DNA of 39,688 nucleotides. Origin: Chloroflexota bacterium. Its GTDB lineage: Bacteria > Chloroflexota > Anaerolineae > Caldilineales > Caldilineaceae. Positions within the stretch are counted from its first letter, which is position 1. The number at the start of each line of letters is the position of its first letter. The position numbers and the translations under genes are program-made. Under the pieces are notes generated by a model. It was not told the origin of the DNA. It did not search any database and worked only from the letters and a program-made list of their open reading frames with translations. The stretch lies in NCBI GenBank assembly GCA_003451595.1, contig DMDA01000092.1:135001-174688 (forward strand). Direction: 5' to 3'. Positions 11,017-19,264 of this stretch are shown here, piece after piece.

Positions 11017-11365
11017 TTGGATGGAAAGAAGCCGCCGGATGGGTGTTTAGGTTTCTTGGTGGGGCGTCTGCGCCAACGTTTCACACCGAACGGCTACTGT
11101 ACAAGCCGCGTCCAGTGCCTCGATCAGGATTTGCCTACGCAGTTCTGGGGGAGATATTCGCAAAACCCAAGCAGCCCTAGCGCCAGTCAGAAAGCCAACG
11201 CACCTGGCCACGCCATTCCCCTGCCTCACTTTCTACCAGAACTCGCTGTAGCGCCGCAATCAACGCAGGAAGGTTCCAGGTTGCCTGCGCTGCCAGGCGC
11301 CCGTCACGCCAGAGGCGATGACCTATGATAGGCGCCCCAAACTTGAAGTACACCCTTTTGTGAGC
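11017..11365. other. Gene-poor stretch with one dispersed repeat core
   Basis: No intact gene was found here. A lone copy of the dispersed core lies at 11303-11326: GTCACGCC, loop AGA, GGCGATGAC, CTAT. A reading frame opens at 11252, runs through this core and joins the frame of the damaged gene that follows, so the 5' part of that gene probably begins, or was cut, in this stretch. The short ORF spanning 10987-11328 starts inside a terminator hairpin and shows no family features. Confidence 0.5.
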
Positions 11366-13124
11366 ATGGGAGCCATCCTCAATTCCGGCGAGGTGCGCTT
11401 CATCCGCCCGATCACCGAGACGCTCTCCGGCGATGAGATCATCTTCCAGAACAAGCTGCCCTTCCAGATTCAGTTATAGTTTTGTCGATGCGGCGGGCGG
11501 CACGGTCAAGCATAGCGACCCTGAAGGGCGCAGCGGCTACATCCTCAGCGGCATCGCCTTTGACGGCGTGATGACCGCTGCCGCGCTGCCGGTGACGCAG
11601 AACACGGTCGATAACTTGCTGCCGCCAGCCCACGTGCGTGAGACGCGCGAAGGCTACATCATACCAGTGCTCAACACGGCGCCAACCTTCAACGACACCG
11701 ACACGCTCAACGGCGGCCACGACCTGCGCGTCGCCTGGTATCGCCCGGATGAACGCAATGTGGCGTGGCCCGTCAAGAGCGTAGGCTATCGCTGTCTGTG
11801 GCCCGCCAACCCGCCGCAGATCGTGATCGCCAGCGAACTCGGCTCCGAGATCGGCGGGCAGACTGTGCTCGATCCTGACCTCTTCGGCAGCCCGACCGTC
11901 TACCATCAGCCAAGCGTCAATGTGCCGGGTTACAATCCTAACGACGAGCACGCGTTGCTGGCGGCTTCCAACCTGGGCAACAAGGAACCGGCGCTCTACG
12001 CGCTGCGCACCGACCTGGCGACGCAGCCCTACGCGCTGCTCAAATACCGTGACCCGCGCGAGGACAACCGCCTCAAGATCGCGGTCTACCAGGTGCGGCT
12101 GACGCAGGCGCCGCAGCCGATCACGAACACCAGCCTGCTCTCCGGCACAATCACGCTGTTGGCAGGCGAGAGCGGCGCCAGCAGCGCCGCGACCACGGTT
12201 GGCGCCGCAACGACGCCGCCGGTGACGCTGCGCATCGGCAGCGGCGATCTGCCTGCGGGCGGCACGGTGCGCGTGCCGGTGGAGGCGCTCGGCGTGCAGA
12301 ACCTGCATTCGATGACACTGCGCGTGCGTTACGACCCGGCGCTCCTACAGCCAACCGCGTGCGTCACCAACCGCCAGGACTTTGTCGAAGCGCCCTTCGG
12401 GCTGGAACTCCAGACCGACGCGCCAGCACGTCCGCTGCGCGTCGTCCGGATGCAAGCCATCCTCAGCGCAGGCACCGATGTGCAATATCTGTGGAACTTT
12501 GGCGACGGCTCGACGCGCATCGCCGGGGCCAGCGTCAGCCATGTCTACGGCGCAGTCGGAACCTACACCGTGACGGTGACGGCGTCGACCAGCGGCTTTG
12601 CGCCGCTGAGCGCCTCGACGACGGTCGTGGTCGCCGACAACGCGCTGCCCGGACGCCTGGCGCCACCCGCCGCAACCGGCTGCCGCATCGAGCCGGATGG
12701 CAGCGCCAACGCGCTGGTGCTGACGCTGCGGGCGCGCAACAAGCACGGCGTGAGCGGCGCGCTGACGCTCAGCGACATCACCTTCCGCGGCGTCGGCAAT
12801 GCGCCGGCGAGCGACGCGCCCACCACGCTGACGCTTTCGGCGCCGAGCCTGCTGGGCCCGGATTACCAGTCGCTGCGTTACGACGTGGTGGCGGGCAACC
12901 CGATCTTTGCGCCGACGCCGCTGCGCAACCTGCTCGACATTCAGCCGTGTACACAGACCAAAGCCGCCGACCTGACGGCGCGTCCCTTCTGGAAGGACTT
13001 CAAGGGTGGGCTGTGGGCACGCGCCGCCGGTCAGATGGATGTGCTCTACCTGGATCGCTTCATCGAGGATGTGACGGACATCTACATCAACTTCGACACG
13101 TATGCTTACGCGGGGACGCGCTGA
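11366..13124 (+). pseudogene. Frameshifted fragment of a secreted cohesin/PKD protein
   Basis: The main frame (11433-13124) encodes 563 residues. Upstream, a different frame reads HPFVSMGAILNSGEVRF and then LSGDEIIFQNKLPFQIQ before a TAG at 11477. One extra T near 11474 would join it smoothly to YSFVDAAGGTVKHSDPEG. There is no signal peptide or start with Shine-Dalgarno, so the 5' end is missing. Domains seen are an N-terminal region of unknown type, a cohesin-like segment (VRVPVEALGVQNLHSMTLRV, then YDPALLQPTAC), a PKD domain (YLWNFGDGS, then HVYGAVGTYTVTVT), and a C-terminal segment. The product would be extracellular. It is either a decaying gene or an assembly-level indel. Confidence 0.65.
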
Positions 13125-13165
13125 GATGGTCGCCGGATTGTCGGACTGCAGGGTCTATGTGAATC

Positions 13166-13193
13166 GTACGGGCACGATGTGTCGTGTCCGTAC
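13166..13193 (+). terminator. Hairpin after the cohesin/PKD reading frame
   Basis: Arms GTACGGGCACGA (13166-13177) and TCGTGTCCGTAC (13182-13193) pair over 12 bp with one G-U, with the loop TGTG. It sits 42 bp after the stop codon and 46 bp before the next start. No T-run follows, so termination strength is uncertain. Confidence 0.5.
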
Positions 13194-13238
13194 CCGGATA
13201 TGTTATCGCAGCGTGAACGTGCTGGTGGAGAGTAACCG

Positions 13239-14911
13239 ATGAACAATCAACACAGCATCGCTCGTTCGTTCAATCTCATGGCAACCGGTGTGCTGCTTCT
13301 CCTGCTCGGCTGGCTGACGGCCGGGCGCGCCGCGGCGCAATCGACAGGGCCGTTGCCGCTGCCGGACATGCTCATCTACGGCACGGTGACCAACGCCACT
13401 GGCGACCCACTCGAGAGCGGCACGATCAAGGCGCTGCTCAACGGGCAGACCATCGCCAGCGCCGAGATCGGTGCGGTCAACGGCACGGGTTACAGCTATG
13501 TGCTGGCGGCGCCGGTCGGCATGTTGAAGCCGGGCAGCACAGAGAGGGGGACGGGCATCGCGCTTGCGGGCGATGCGCTGACCTTCCTGGTCAACGATGT
13601 GCCGGCTTATTACCAGGACCCGGTCACCAGCCTCACGGTCAGCGAACTGCGCATCCCGTCGGGGCAGCCGGGCGCGGCTTTGCGCTCAACCTCTCCCTGC
13701 CTGATGCGATGCGCTATCTGGTCGGCGATGTCAACGCCAACGGCGCGCGCAACGCCGCCGACGCCATGCTCACGCTCAAGTACGACATCGGCTTGATCAT
13801 CGGCGTCACGACCTTCCCGCCCGGCCCCAACACGGTCTACCTGCCGCTGTGCGACATCGTCGAGAACGGGCGCTGCGATTCAAGCGATGCGCTGCGCGTC
13901 CTGCAGTGCGACGTCGGCTTGACTACAGTCGCCTGCCCGATGACGACGATTCCGGCGGTGCGTGGCGCCAATGCGATGACGCCGCTTACCGCCACGTCGG
14001 ACGCAACGTTGCGCGCAGCGAGCGGCGCCAGCATCGGGCTGCAGATGGCGGTCGCCGAGGCAGCGGATGCCGCAGAGGTCGAAGTGCGCGTGCTCCTCAA
14101 GCACGGCGCCGACCGCTTTGGCGCGGCGGTCTTCGAGCTTCAGTACGATCCGTCTCTCCTGGCGCCGACGGCGTGCGACACTGATCCGGGCGCGGCGTTT
14201 AGCATGGTGGCTTGCAATCCGACGTATGCGCCGGGCGCGGTGCGCTTCAATGCCCTCGCCGCCACGGGCGCTGCCGATGGCGCCGCGCTTGCCACGCTGC
14301 GCTTCCAGCGCATCGGCGACGCCGCAGGTCAGGCGCCGACCCTCACGCTCACCGCCAACGACGTGATCGACGTGGACGGCGCCGGCATGGAATGGAGCGT
14401 CGAGAACCCGGTTGCGCCAGAGACGCCGGTTGCGCCAGAGACGCCGGTTGCGCAGATGGCGCACAAGCTCTTCCTGCCGTCGGTCGTCAGCCAATTCGGC
14501 CAGGCGGCGCTCGATTCCAGCCCGGCAGCAGAGGTGACCGCAATACCTGAACCCACGCTTGCACCCATCGAGGAGCCTTCGCCAACCGAGGAAGTGACGC
14601 CGCCATCCGAGCCGACCGCTCTGCCGACCGAGGAACCTGCGCCAACAGCAACAGCTGAACCAACAGCAACAGCTGAACCAACGCTGGCGCCGACCGAGGA
14701 ACTGTCGCCGACCGCCACGATCGAGGCGACGCCGACGCCGGAGGAAGCCGTCACGCCGACCGCGCCGCCAACCGAGGAGGCGACGCCGACGACTGAGCCT
14801 GATTCCGCCGCCTTGTCGCTGCCGCAAAGCAGCTTCTCGCTCTACCTGCCCGCAGTGAGCGGCGGTGCGATCACAACTACGGTCGGCGCAGGTGATGCGT
14901 CTGCTCTATGA
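13239..14911 (+). pseudogene. Frameshifted secreted dockerin-cohesin protein
   Basis: The first frame (13239-13796) begins with a signal peptide (hydrophobic LLLLLGWLTAG, then AAA-Q). Near 13671-13676 the reading moves to the frame that continues to 14911, giving GFALNLSLPDAMRYLVGD. A loss of one C in GGGCGCGGC would explain it. The rejoined protein is about 557 residues. It holds a type-I dockerin with two calcium loops (GDVNANGARNAADAM, CDIVENGRCDSSDAL). A cohesin domain follows (VLLKHGADRFGAAVFELQ, then YDPSLLAPTAC). Next come LFLPSVVS (14468-14491), a long Pro/Thr/Glu linker with 12-bp and 18-bp repeats, and LYLPAVS (14840-14860). Dockerin and cohesin in one chain suggest a self-assembling surface scaffold. 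Confidence 0.7.
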
Positions 14912-16733
14912 CCCGGCTGTGCTGCGACCGCTCGGCTGCACGGCCAACACGTCCATGTTTGCCGTCGGCGGCTGCAATGCTGGCTTTGCCGCCGATCAGG
15001 TTCGCTTCACGCTGGTCGGGGGAACCGGCGTCGCCAACCGTATGCGTCTGGCGCAAATCCGCTTCGAGGCGATCGGCGCGCCGGGCGCCAGCACACCGCT
15101 GCGTCTCGCCGTCGATCAACTGGTGGGGGCGGCTGGGGCGGCGCCTAGCTATCGCACGCAGCGCGGGCTGGCGGTTATCACCATCGACGGCGACGGCGTG
15201 CCCGACGAGGTCGAGAACGGCGCGCCCAACAACGGCGACGGCAACAACGACGGCATCCCCGACGCCCAGCAGCTCAATGTCACCTCGCTGCCGTCGCCGA
15301 TCACGGGCAATTATGTGACGCTGGTGGGGCCGCCAGGCAGTTGTTTCAATCATGTGCAGATTCTGCCAAATCCTTCGCCAGCAGATACACCCACTGGTTG
15401 GAGCGCTGTGTTGGGATTCCTCAGCTTCACGCTTGGCTGTCTGCCGCCCGGGAGCACTGCCACGGTGACGGTGATCTTGCACGGCGAATCAGGGCTTGAT
15501 TTGAACCAATTCTTTATCTACAGCCCCGATTCAGGCGGATGGCAGTCTTTTTTGCGAGAAGGAAATCTTGGCGCATCTTTTACTGCGTCTCAAATTGTAT
15601 TACAACTGGCAGATGGGCAGACAGGAGATAATGACGGCGCCGTCAACGGCCAGATTGAATTCTTGGGCGCGCCAGGCACGCTGGGGGTTGCGGTTGGCGT
15701 TGCACCGCGCCAATTGCTCATTACGCTCACGCGTGCTGGAACGTATGGCGTTGTGCTGCTGGCGCGACCATCGGCGCCGGTGTTGGTCAGTCTGGCGACT
15801 ACCAATGGCCATGTTGCGGTCAGCCCCGCCCAACTGACGTTCACACTTGACAACTGGTCAGTGATGCAGATGGTGACCGTGCGCGCCGTCAGTGGCGCTC
15901 CAGTGCCTGGCACGGATGTGATCCGGCACCGCGCCACTAGCGCAGACGCCGCCTATCACGGGCTTGCGATTGCTGACGTGAATGTCACGATCTCAGCTGA
16001 CGGCAACGATCTGACTCCTACGCCTGAGACGGGTACGCCAACGGTTACACCTGGAACCGTCACGCCAACTGCTACACCTGGAACCGTCACGCCAACTGCT
16101 ACGCCGCCAGGTGGGGCGCCTGCTGCTTATCTGCCGCTCATCCTGGTCAATGCTGGGCCTACCTCGCTCAATCGCGTCTACCTGCCGATGGTGGCGAGGT
16201 CCGGATTGCCCGACCTGATTGTGGAGCAGATCAGCGTAGTGGACGGCGCCCTGCAGGTGACGATCCGCAACATTGGTACGGCGCCCGTTCTGAACGAATT
16301 CTGGATCGACGCGTATATCGGGCCGCGCACGCCGCCCACCGCCGTCAACCAGACCTGGGACACGGTTGGGAATGAAGGGTTGGTCTGGGGCATTACCGCC
16401 GATGCGCTGCCGATGGCGCCCAACGCCGCGCTGACGCTGGCAATTGGTGATCCTTATTTCCTGGCGGAGTACTCATCGGTGAATCTGCCGTTGACGCCGG
16501 AGCGAGCAGTCTACGTGCAGGTCGATTCGTATGGCGAGGTTGGCACGTTTGGTTCCGTCGAAGAGTCGCACGAACGCGAGGGTGGAGTGTACAATAACAT
16601 CACTGGCCCTGCGTTTGTCACAACGGCAGACGAGCAGGGCGCGGTCGTAGTGCCGCAGGCGGCGGTTCACAACGAGCCGCTGCTGCTGCGACGCCGTTTC
16701 CGCACCGGTCGCACGCCGGAAAGTGAGGAGTAG
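14865..16733 (+). CDS. 5'-truncated secreted protein: cohesin, TSP3, choice-of-anchor U, CARDB
   Basis: The frame opens inside the end of the previous gene and has no signal peptide. Its first readable part, QVMRLLYDPAVLRPLGC, is the middle of a cohesin domain, so the module lacks its first strands. Next come a TSP3-like calcium segment (DGDGVPDEVENGAPNNGDGN), then a region resembling a choice-of-anchor U domain (about residues 130-280). A Calx-beta-like repeat follows (VSPAQLTFTLDNWSVMQMVTV), then a Pro/Thr linker, AYLPLILV and VYLPMVARS (to 16199). Last is a CARDB-like domain (DLIVEQISVVDGALQVTI). The family members are extracellular adhesins or scaffold proteins. The most likely origin is a deletion that fused it out of frame to the upstream gene. 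Confidence 0.7.
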   Translation: MRSQLRSAQVMRLLYDPAVLRPLGCTANTSMFAVGGCNAGFAADQVRFTLVGGTGVANRMRLAQIRFEAIGAPGASTPLRLAVDQLVGAAGAAPSYRTQRGLAVITIDGDGVPDEVENGAPNNGDGNNDGIPDAQQLNVTSLPSPITGNYVTLVGPPGSCFNHVQILPNPSPADTPTGWSAVLGFLSFTLGCLPPGSTATVTVILHGESGLDLNQFFIYSPDSGGWQSFLREGNLGASFTASQIVLQLADGQTGDNDGAVNGQIEFLGAPGTLGVAVGVAPRQLLITLTRAGTYGVVLLARPSAPVLVSLATTNGHVAVSPAQLTFTLDNWSVMQMVTVRAVSGAPVPGTDVIRHRATSADAAYHGLAIADVNVTISADGNDLTPTPETGTPTVTPGTVTPTATPGTVTPTATPPGGAPAAYLPLILVNAGPTSLNRVYLPMVARSGLPDLIVEQISVVDGALQVTIRNIGTAPVLNEFWIDAYIGPRTPPTAVNQTWDTVGNEGLVWGITADALPMAPNAALTLAIGDPYFLAEYSSVNLPLTPERAVYVQVDSYGEVGTFGSVEESHEREGGVYNNITGPAFVTTADEQGAVVVPQAAVHNEPLLLRRRFRTGRTPESEE

Positions 16734-16738
16734 CAAGC

Positions 16739-17227
16739 GTGTCCAAACATTCCATGACCAGACGCCACGGTTGGCTCACCGTGAGCGTCAGCGCGTTGAT
16801 CGCCGTGGCTGTGCTGGCAAGCTATCTGTTCACCCCGACCGCGGTCGATGCATTGCCGCCGCGTCCGACCCCTGCCGTCACGCCAACCCACACACCCACG
16901 CTCACCCCCGCACCCAGGACGCCGCGCCCGACGCCGATTCCGTTGCGCCTGAGTCACATTCGCCTGGTCGTCACGCCTGCGCAGGACGGGCTGTGGTCGG
17001 TCGTGGAGTGGCAGGGCAGCGACGGCGCCTGGCACGTTGTCGATGGCTGGCAGGGAACCGTCGAGGCGGGCAGCAAACGGTGGGCAGTGTATGAACGCAA
17101 TTTCGGCGAAGGTCCGTTTCGTTGGGTAATCTACGAATCCCCGGCCGGTGCATTGGTGGGACAGAGCCTGCCGTTTACTCTGCCTGTGACCGCAGGTGAA
17201 GAGCTGACGGTGTACATTCGAAACTGA
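16739..17227 (+). CDS. Small exported or membrane-anchored Pro/Thr-rich protein
   Basis: A 162-residue protein starting at GTG 16739, with GTGAGGAG 11-18 bp upstream (16722-16730) and 5 bp after the preceding stop codon, so it is probably cotranscribed. Residues 10-36 form a hydrophobic signal or anchor segment. Residues 40-67 are a Pro/Thr linker (TPTHTPTLTPAP). About residues 70-162 form a compact aromatic-rich domain (LWSVVEWQGSDGAWHVVDGW, RWAVYERNFGEGPFRWVIYE). The family is not recognised. Its position directly after cohesin proteins suggests a partner of the same cell-surface assembly. Confidence 0.75.
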   Translation: MSKHSMTRRHGWLTVSVSALIAVAVLASYLFTPTAVDALPPRPTPAVTPTHTPTLTPAPRTPRPTPIPLRLSHIRLVVTPAQDGLWSVVEWQGSDGAWHVVDGWQGTVEAGSKRWAVYERNFGEGPFRWVIYESPAGALVGQSLPFTLPVTAGEELTVYIRN

Positions 17228-17289
17228 GAAAAAGTTAGACTCGGTTCTAAAGTGTGTTGGTGAATGGCAAAGAGGTGCTTGACGAAAGC

Positions 17290-17411
17290 GGGCTTGGCGG
17301 GCATGCTATGTAGTGAGTCATAAGGCTACAGTCGCCAAGCCCATGAATATAGAGCGTGGTCGGAAGTTTCTACAATCGCTGCAAGAATTGGCGGGTCGGT
17401 CAGCCTGGGGT
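17290..17411 (+). mobile_element. Possible relic of an insertion-sequence end
   Basis: A 10-bp inverted repeat GGGCTTGGCG/CGCCAAGCCC (17290-17299, 17333-17342) is followed immediately by an ATG at 17343. That frame reads MNIERGRKFLQSLQELAG and then SAWG, a helical start resembling some transposase N-termini. It then runs without support into the antisense of the AraC gene. It may be only a 5' stub. No matching right end was found. Confidence 0.25.
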
Positions 17412-17430
17412 AAGTGTGTGAAAGTCGGGC

Positions 17431-18330
17431 TTACTGCCGATATGTCTTGGGCGCTGCGCCGAGCTGGCGCTTGAAGGCTTTGCTGAAGGCGGCTGCCGAG
17501 CGGTAGCCTACCTGCTCAGCCACCTCTGTGATCGAGGGAGAAGGTTGGGCGCCGAGCAGCAAAGCGGCTTGTTGCATCCGCCACCGCGTGAGATACGCCA
17601 TCGGCGCTTCGCCCACTCGCGCTCGAAATCGCGCAGCAAAGGATGCGCGCGAACAGGCGACGGCACGCGCCAGTGATGCCACTGTCCACGGTTGGTGTGG
17701 TTGTGTGTGAATCAGTCTCAACGCCTCTTCGATGACCGGATCGTGGAGTGCACCCAACCAGCCACAGCGTTCGACGCCTGCAATTTCAACCCAGCGTTGG
17801 ATGATTTGGATAAAGAGAATATCCGCCAGGCGACGCAACACAACCTGCCGGGCCGGGCGCTCAGCTTCCGCCTCCACCACCATCAGCGCCAACACCTGAT
17901 TGAGCGTACCTGCTTCTGTATGAGGGATTCGCAACACACGTGGTAGCTGTTTGAGCAGAGGCAGCATTTCCGGATGCTCGAAGTCGAATGTCCCACACAG
18001 CAGGATTGCGGTAGGATCGTCACTCCAGCGCATCAAGGCGCACTCACCCCACTGATCAAGCCGGATGCTATGAAGAACCGGTGCGTCGACCATTTCCACG
18101 ATCGAATGTTCGTCACCGCCCGGTAAGAGCACCACATCACCGGCGCCTAATTCTATCGGATCAGCGTCTCCGCATATTTGCAGGCTCCCACAGCCCTGAT
18201 ATAGGACATGGAAGACTGCGCAGGAATGGCGCGCAAAGTGCAATCCCCACGGCGACCCAAGCTCAGATCGACAATAGAGACTGCTTTTTAGACGAACAGT
18301 GTCCAGAACATGTGTCAGTACATCGATCAT
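17431..18330 (-). CDS. AraC-family transcriptional regulator (cupin sensor)
   Basis: A 299-residue regulator. The N-terminal half is a cupin-type sensor domain (about residues 10-185: HFARHSCAVFHVLYQGCG, then ELGAGDVVLLPGGDEHS), like AraC proteins with Cupin_6. The C-terminal double helix-turn-helix covers about 200-297 (WTVASLARAVACSRASFAAR, then EVAEQVGYRSAAAFSKAFKR, the family signature). ATG 18330 is chosen because family members usually begin MIDVLTHVLDTVRL. A GTG at 18378 would add 16 residues, and neither start has a strong Shine-Dalgarno. It is divergent from the DUF1772-like gene at 18461, which is its likely target. Confidence 0.9.
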   Translation of the reverse strand: MIDVLTHVLDTVRLKSSLYCRSELGSPWGLHFARHSCAVFHVLYQGCGSLQICGDADPIELGAGDVVLLPGGDEHSIVEMVDAPVLHSIRLDQWGECALMRWSDDPTAILLCGTFDFEHPEMLPLLKQLPRVLRIPHTEAGTLNQVLALMVVEAEAERPARQVVLRRLADILFIQIIQRWVEIAGVERCGWLGALHDPVIEEALRLIHTQPHQPWTVASLARAVACSRASFAARFRARVGEAPMAYLTRWRMQQAALLLGAQPSPSITEVAEQVGYRSAAAFSKAFKRQLGAAPKTYRQ

Positions 18331-18382
18331 TTGGACGAATGGCAAAGAAAAACAGACGAGCACGCATAGATTATCCACACCG

Positions 18383-18408
18383 ATTCAAGTATAGTGGCAC
18401 CATTCAAG
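18383..18408 (+). promoter_or_regulatory. Direct repeats and -10-like box in the divergent promoter
   Basis: ATTCAAG occurs at 18383-18389 and 18402-18408, 19 bp apart, on either side of a -10-like TATAGT (18390-18395). AraC-family activators often bind direct repeats next to the promoter, so these could be the sites of the adjacent regulator. No good -35 box accompanies the TATAGT, which would fit an activator-dependent promoter. Confidence 0.35.
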
Positions 18409-18460
18409 ACGCGCCAATCGGCGTGAGTCTCTGTGGTGAGAATCGTTGAAGGAAGATTGT

Positions 18461-18949
18461 ATGCGTAGTATCCGTATTGCTCACTTACTGTTCACATTCG
18501 GCATCGGGTTGTTTGCCGGACTGCTTTATACCTTTGAACAAGGCGTCATTCCGACTCTGAATACACTGACAGCCGTCGAATATGCCAAAGTGGAGCAAGG
18601 GCTGATTCGTGCTTTGGACGCCTTTCCGACCGGCGTGATTGTGGTGGCAACCATATCGATGTTGCTGCCATTATTTCCGCTGCTACGCCTCCGCCACTTG
18701 TGGCGCACGACCTACTGGCGATTAACGGCGCTTGCATGGGTGCTCTTTTTCTTCGGAGTCGGTGTGTTCACCATTGCTCTCAATGTGCCGATCAACAACA
18801 CAGTCCTGACCTGGGACCCGGCTGCACCACCCGCCGACTGGCAGACCTTGCGCGATCAATGGAATCGCCTGAACGCCATACGCACGCCGATCAATTATGT
18901 CAGCTTCTTGTTGATGATTTGGGCGGCGTTCGAGATACCGAAAGAATAG
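18461..18949 (+). CDS. DUF1772-like (anthrone oxygenase-type) membrane protein
   Basis: A 162-residue integral membrane protein with about four membrane segments (residues 7-27, 52-74, 85-106 and 142-157). It has the pattern of DUF1772 proteins: an early glycine-rich helix, TFEQGVIPTL, VGVFTIALNVPINNTVLTWD and a following DWQTLRDQWNRLNAIRT. Some members are linked to anthrone oxygenation, but most have no known activity. ATG 18461 is preceded by GAAGGAAG (18448-18455). It is divergent from an AraC regulator and probably controlled by it. Confidence 0.75.
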   Translation: MRSIRIAHLLFTFGIGLFAGLLYTFEQGVIPTLNTLTAVEYAKVEQGLIRALDAFPTGVIVVATISMLLPLFPLLRLRHLWRTTYWRLTALAWVLFFFGVGVFTIALNVPINNTVLTWDPAAPPADWQTLRDQWNRLNAIRTPINYVSFLLMIWAAFEIPKE

Positions 18950-19024
18950 GGTTGCAGAATGGGGTTGGAATCTGCTGCACGACTTGAGTGGCGCAATCAT
19001 GCTCGGGCATGACAGCGGCGGCAT

Positions 19025-19197
19025 TCGATACACAATTTGGGGAAAGCGCGGATCATTGAGTTGGCTGCGCAGTGAGGCAACTTTCTCAGCCACGCTCCAC
19101 ATCAAGAACTGGTTGAGCGAGACATCTTGCTGTTTCACCAGTCTTTCCGCTTCTTGTTTTAATTCTCTCGGCAGGTTTAGCGCACATATCTAGGCAT
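19025..19197 (-). pseudogene. Decayed ribbon-helix-helix/DUF433-type antitoxin-like gene
   Basis: On the minus strand ATG 19197 reads MPRYVR and then stops. Two extra bases would restore the frame to ALNLPRELKQEAERLVKQQD, then VSLNQFLMWSVAEKVASLRS and DPRFPQIVYR. This is the profile of a HicB-like ribbon-helix-helix domain followed by the start of a DUF433-type segment. The rest is unreadable. No toxin partner was found. The remainder of the 18950-19264 gap holds nothing recognisable. Confidence 0.5.
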
Positions 19198-19264
19198 CGA
19201 TTCACCCCTTTTGATCCCGCATCTGCCATCATATCTGACATCACATCCGACATCGAACCCGGCG

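Noticed and set aside
10987..11328. Small gene of 113 codons
   Set aside because: It begins inside the terminator hairpin, has no ribosome-binding site, and its sequence lacks any recognisable pattern.
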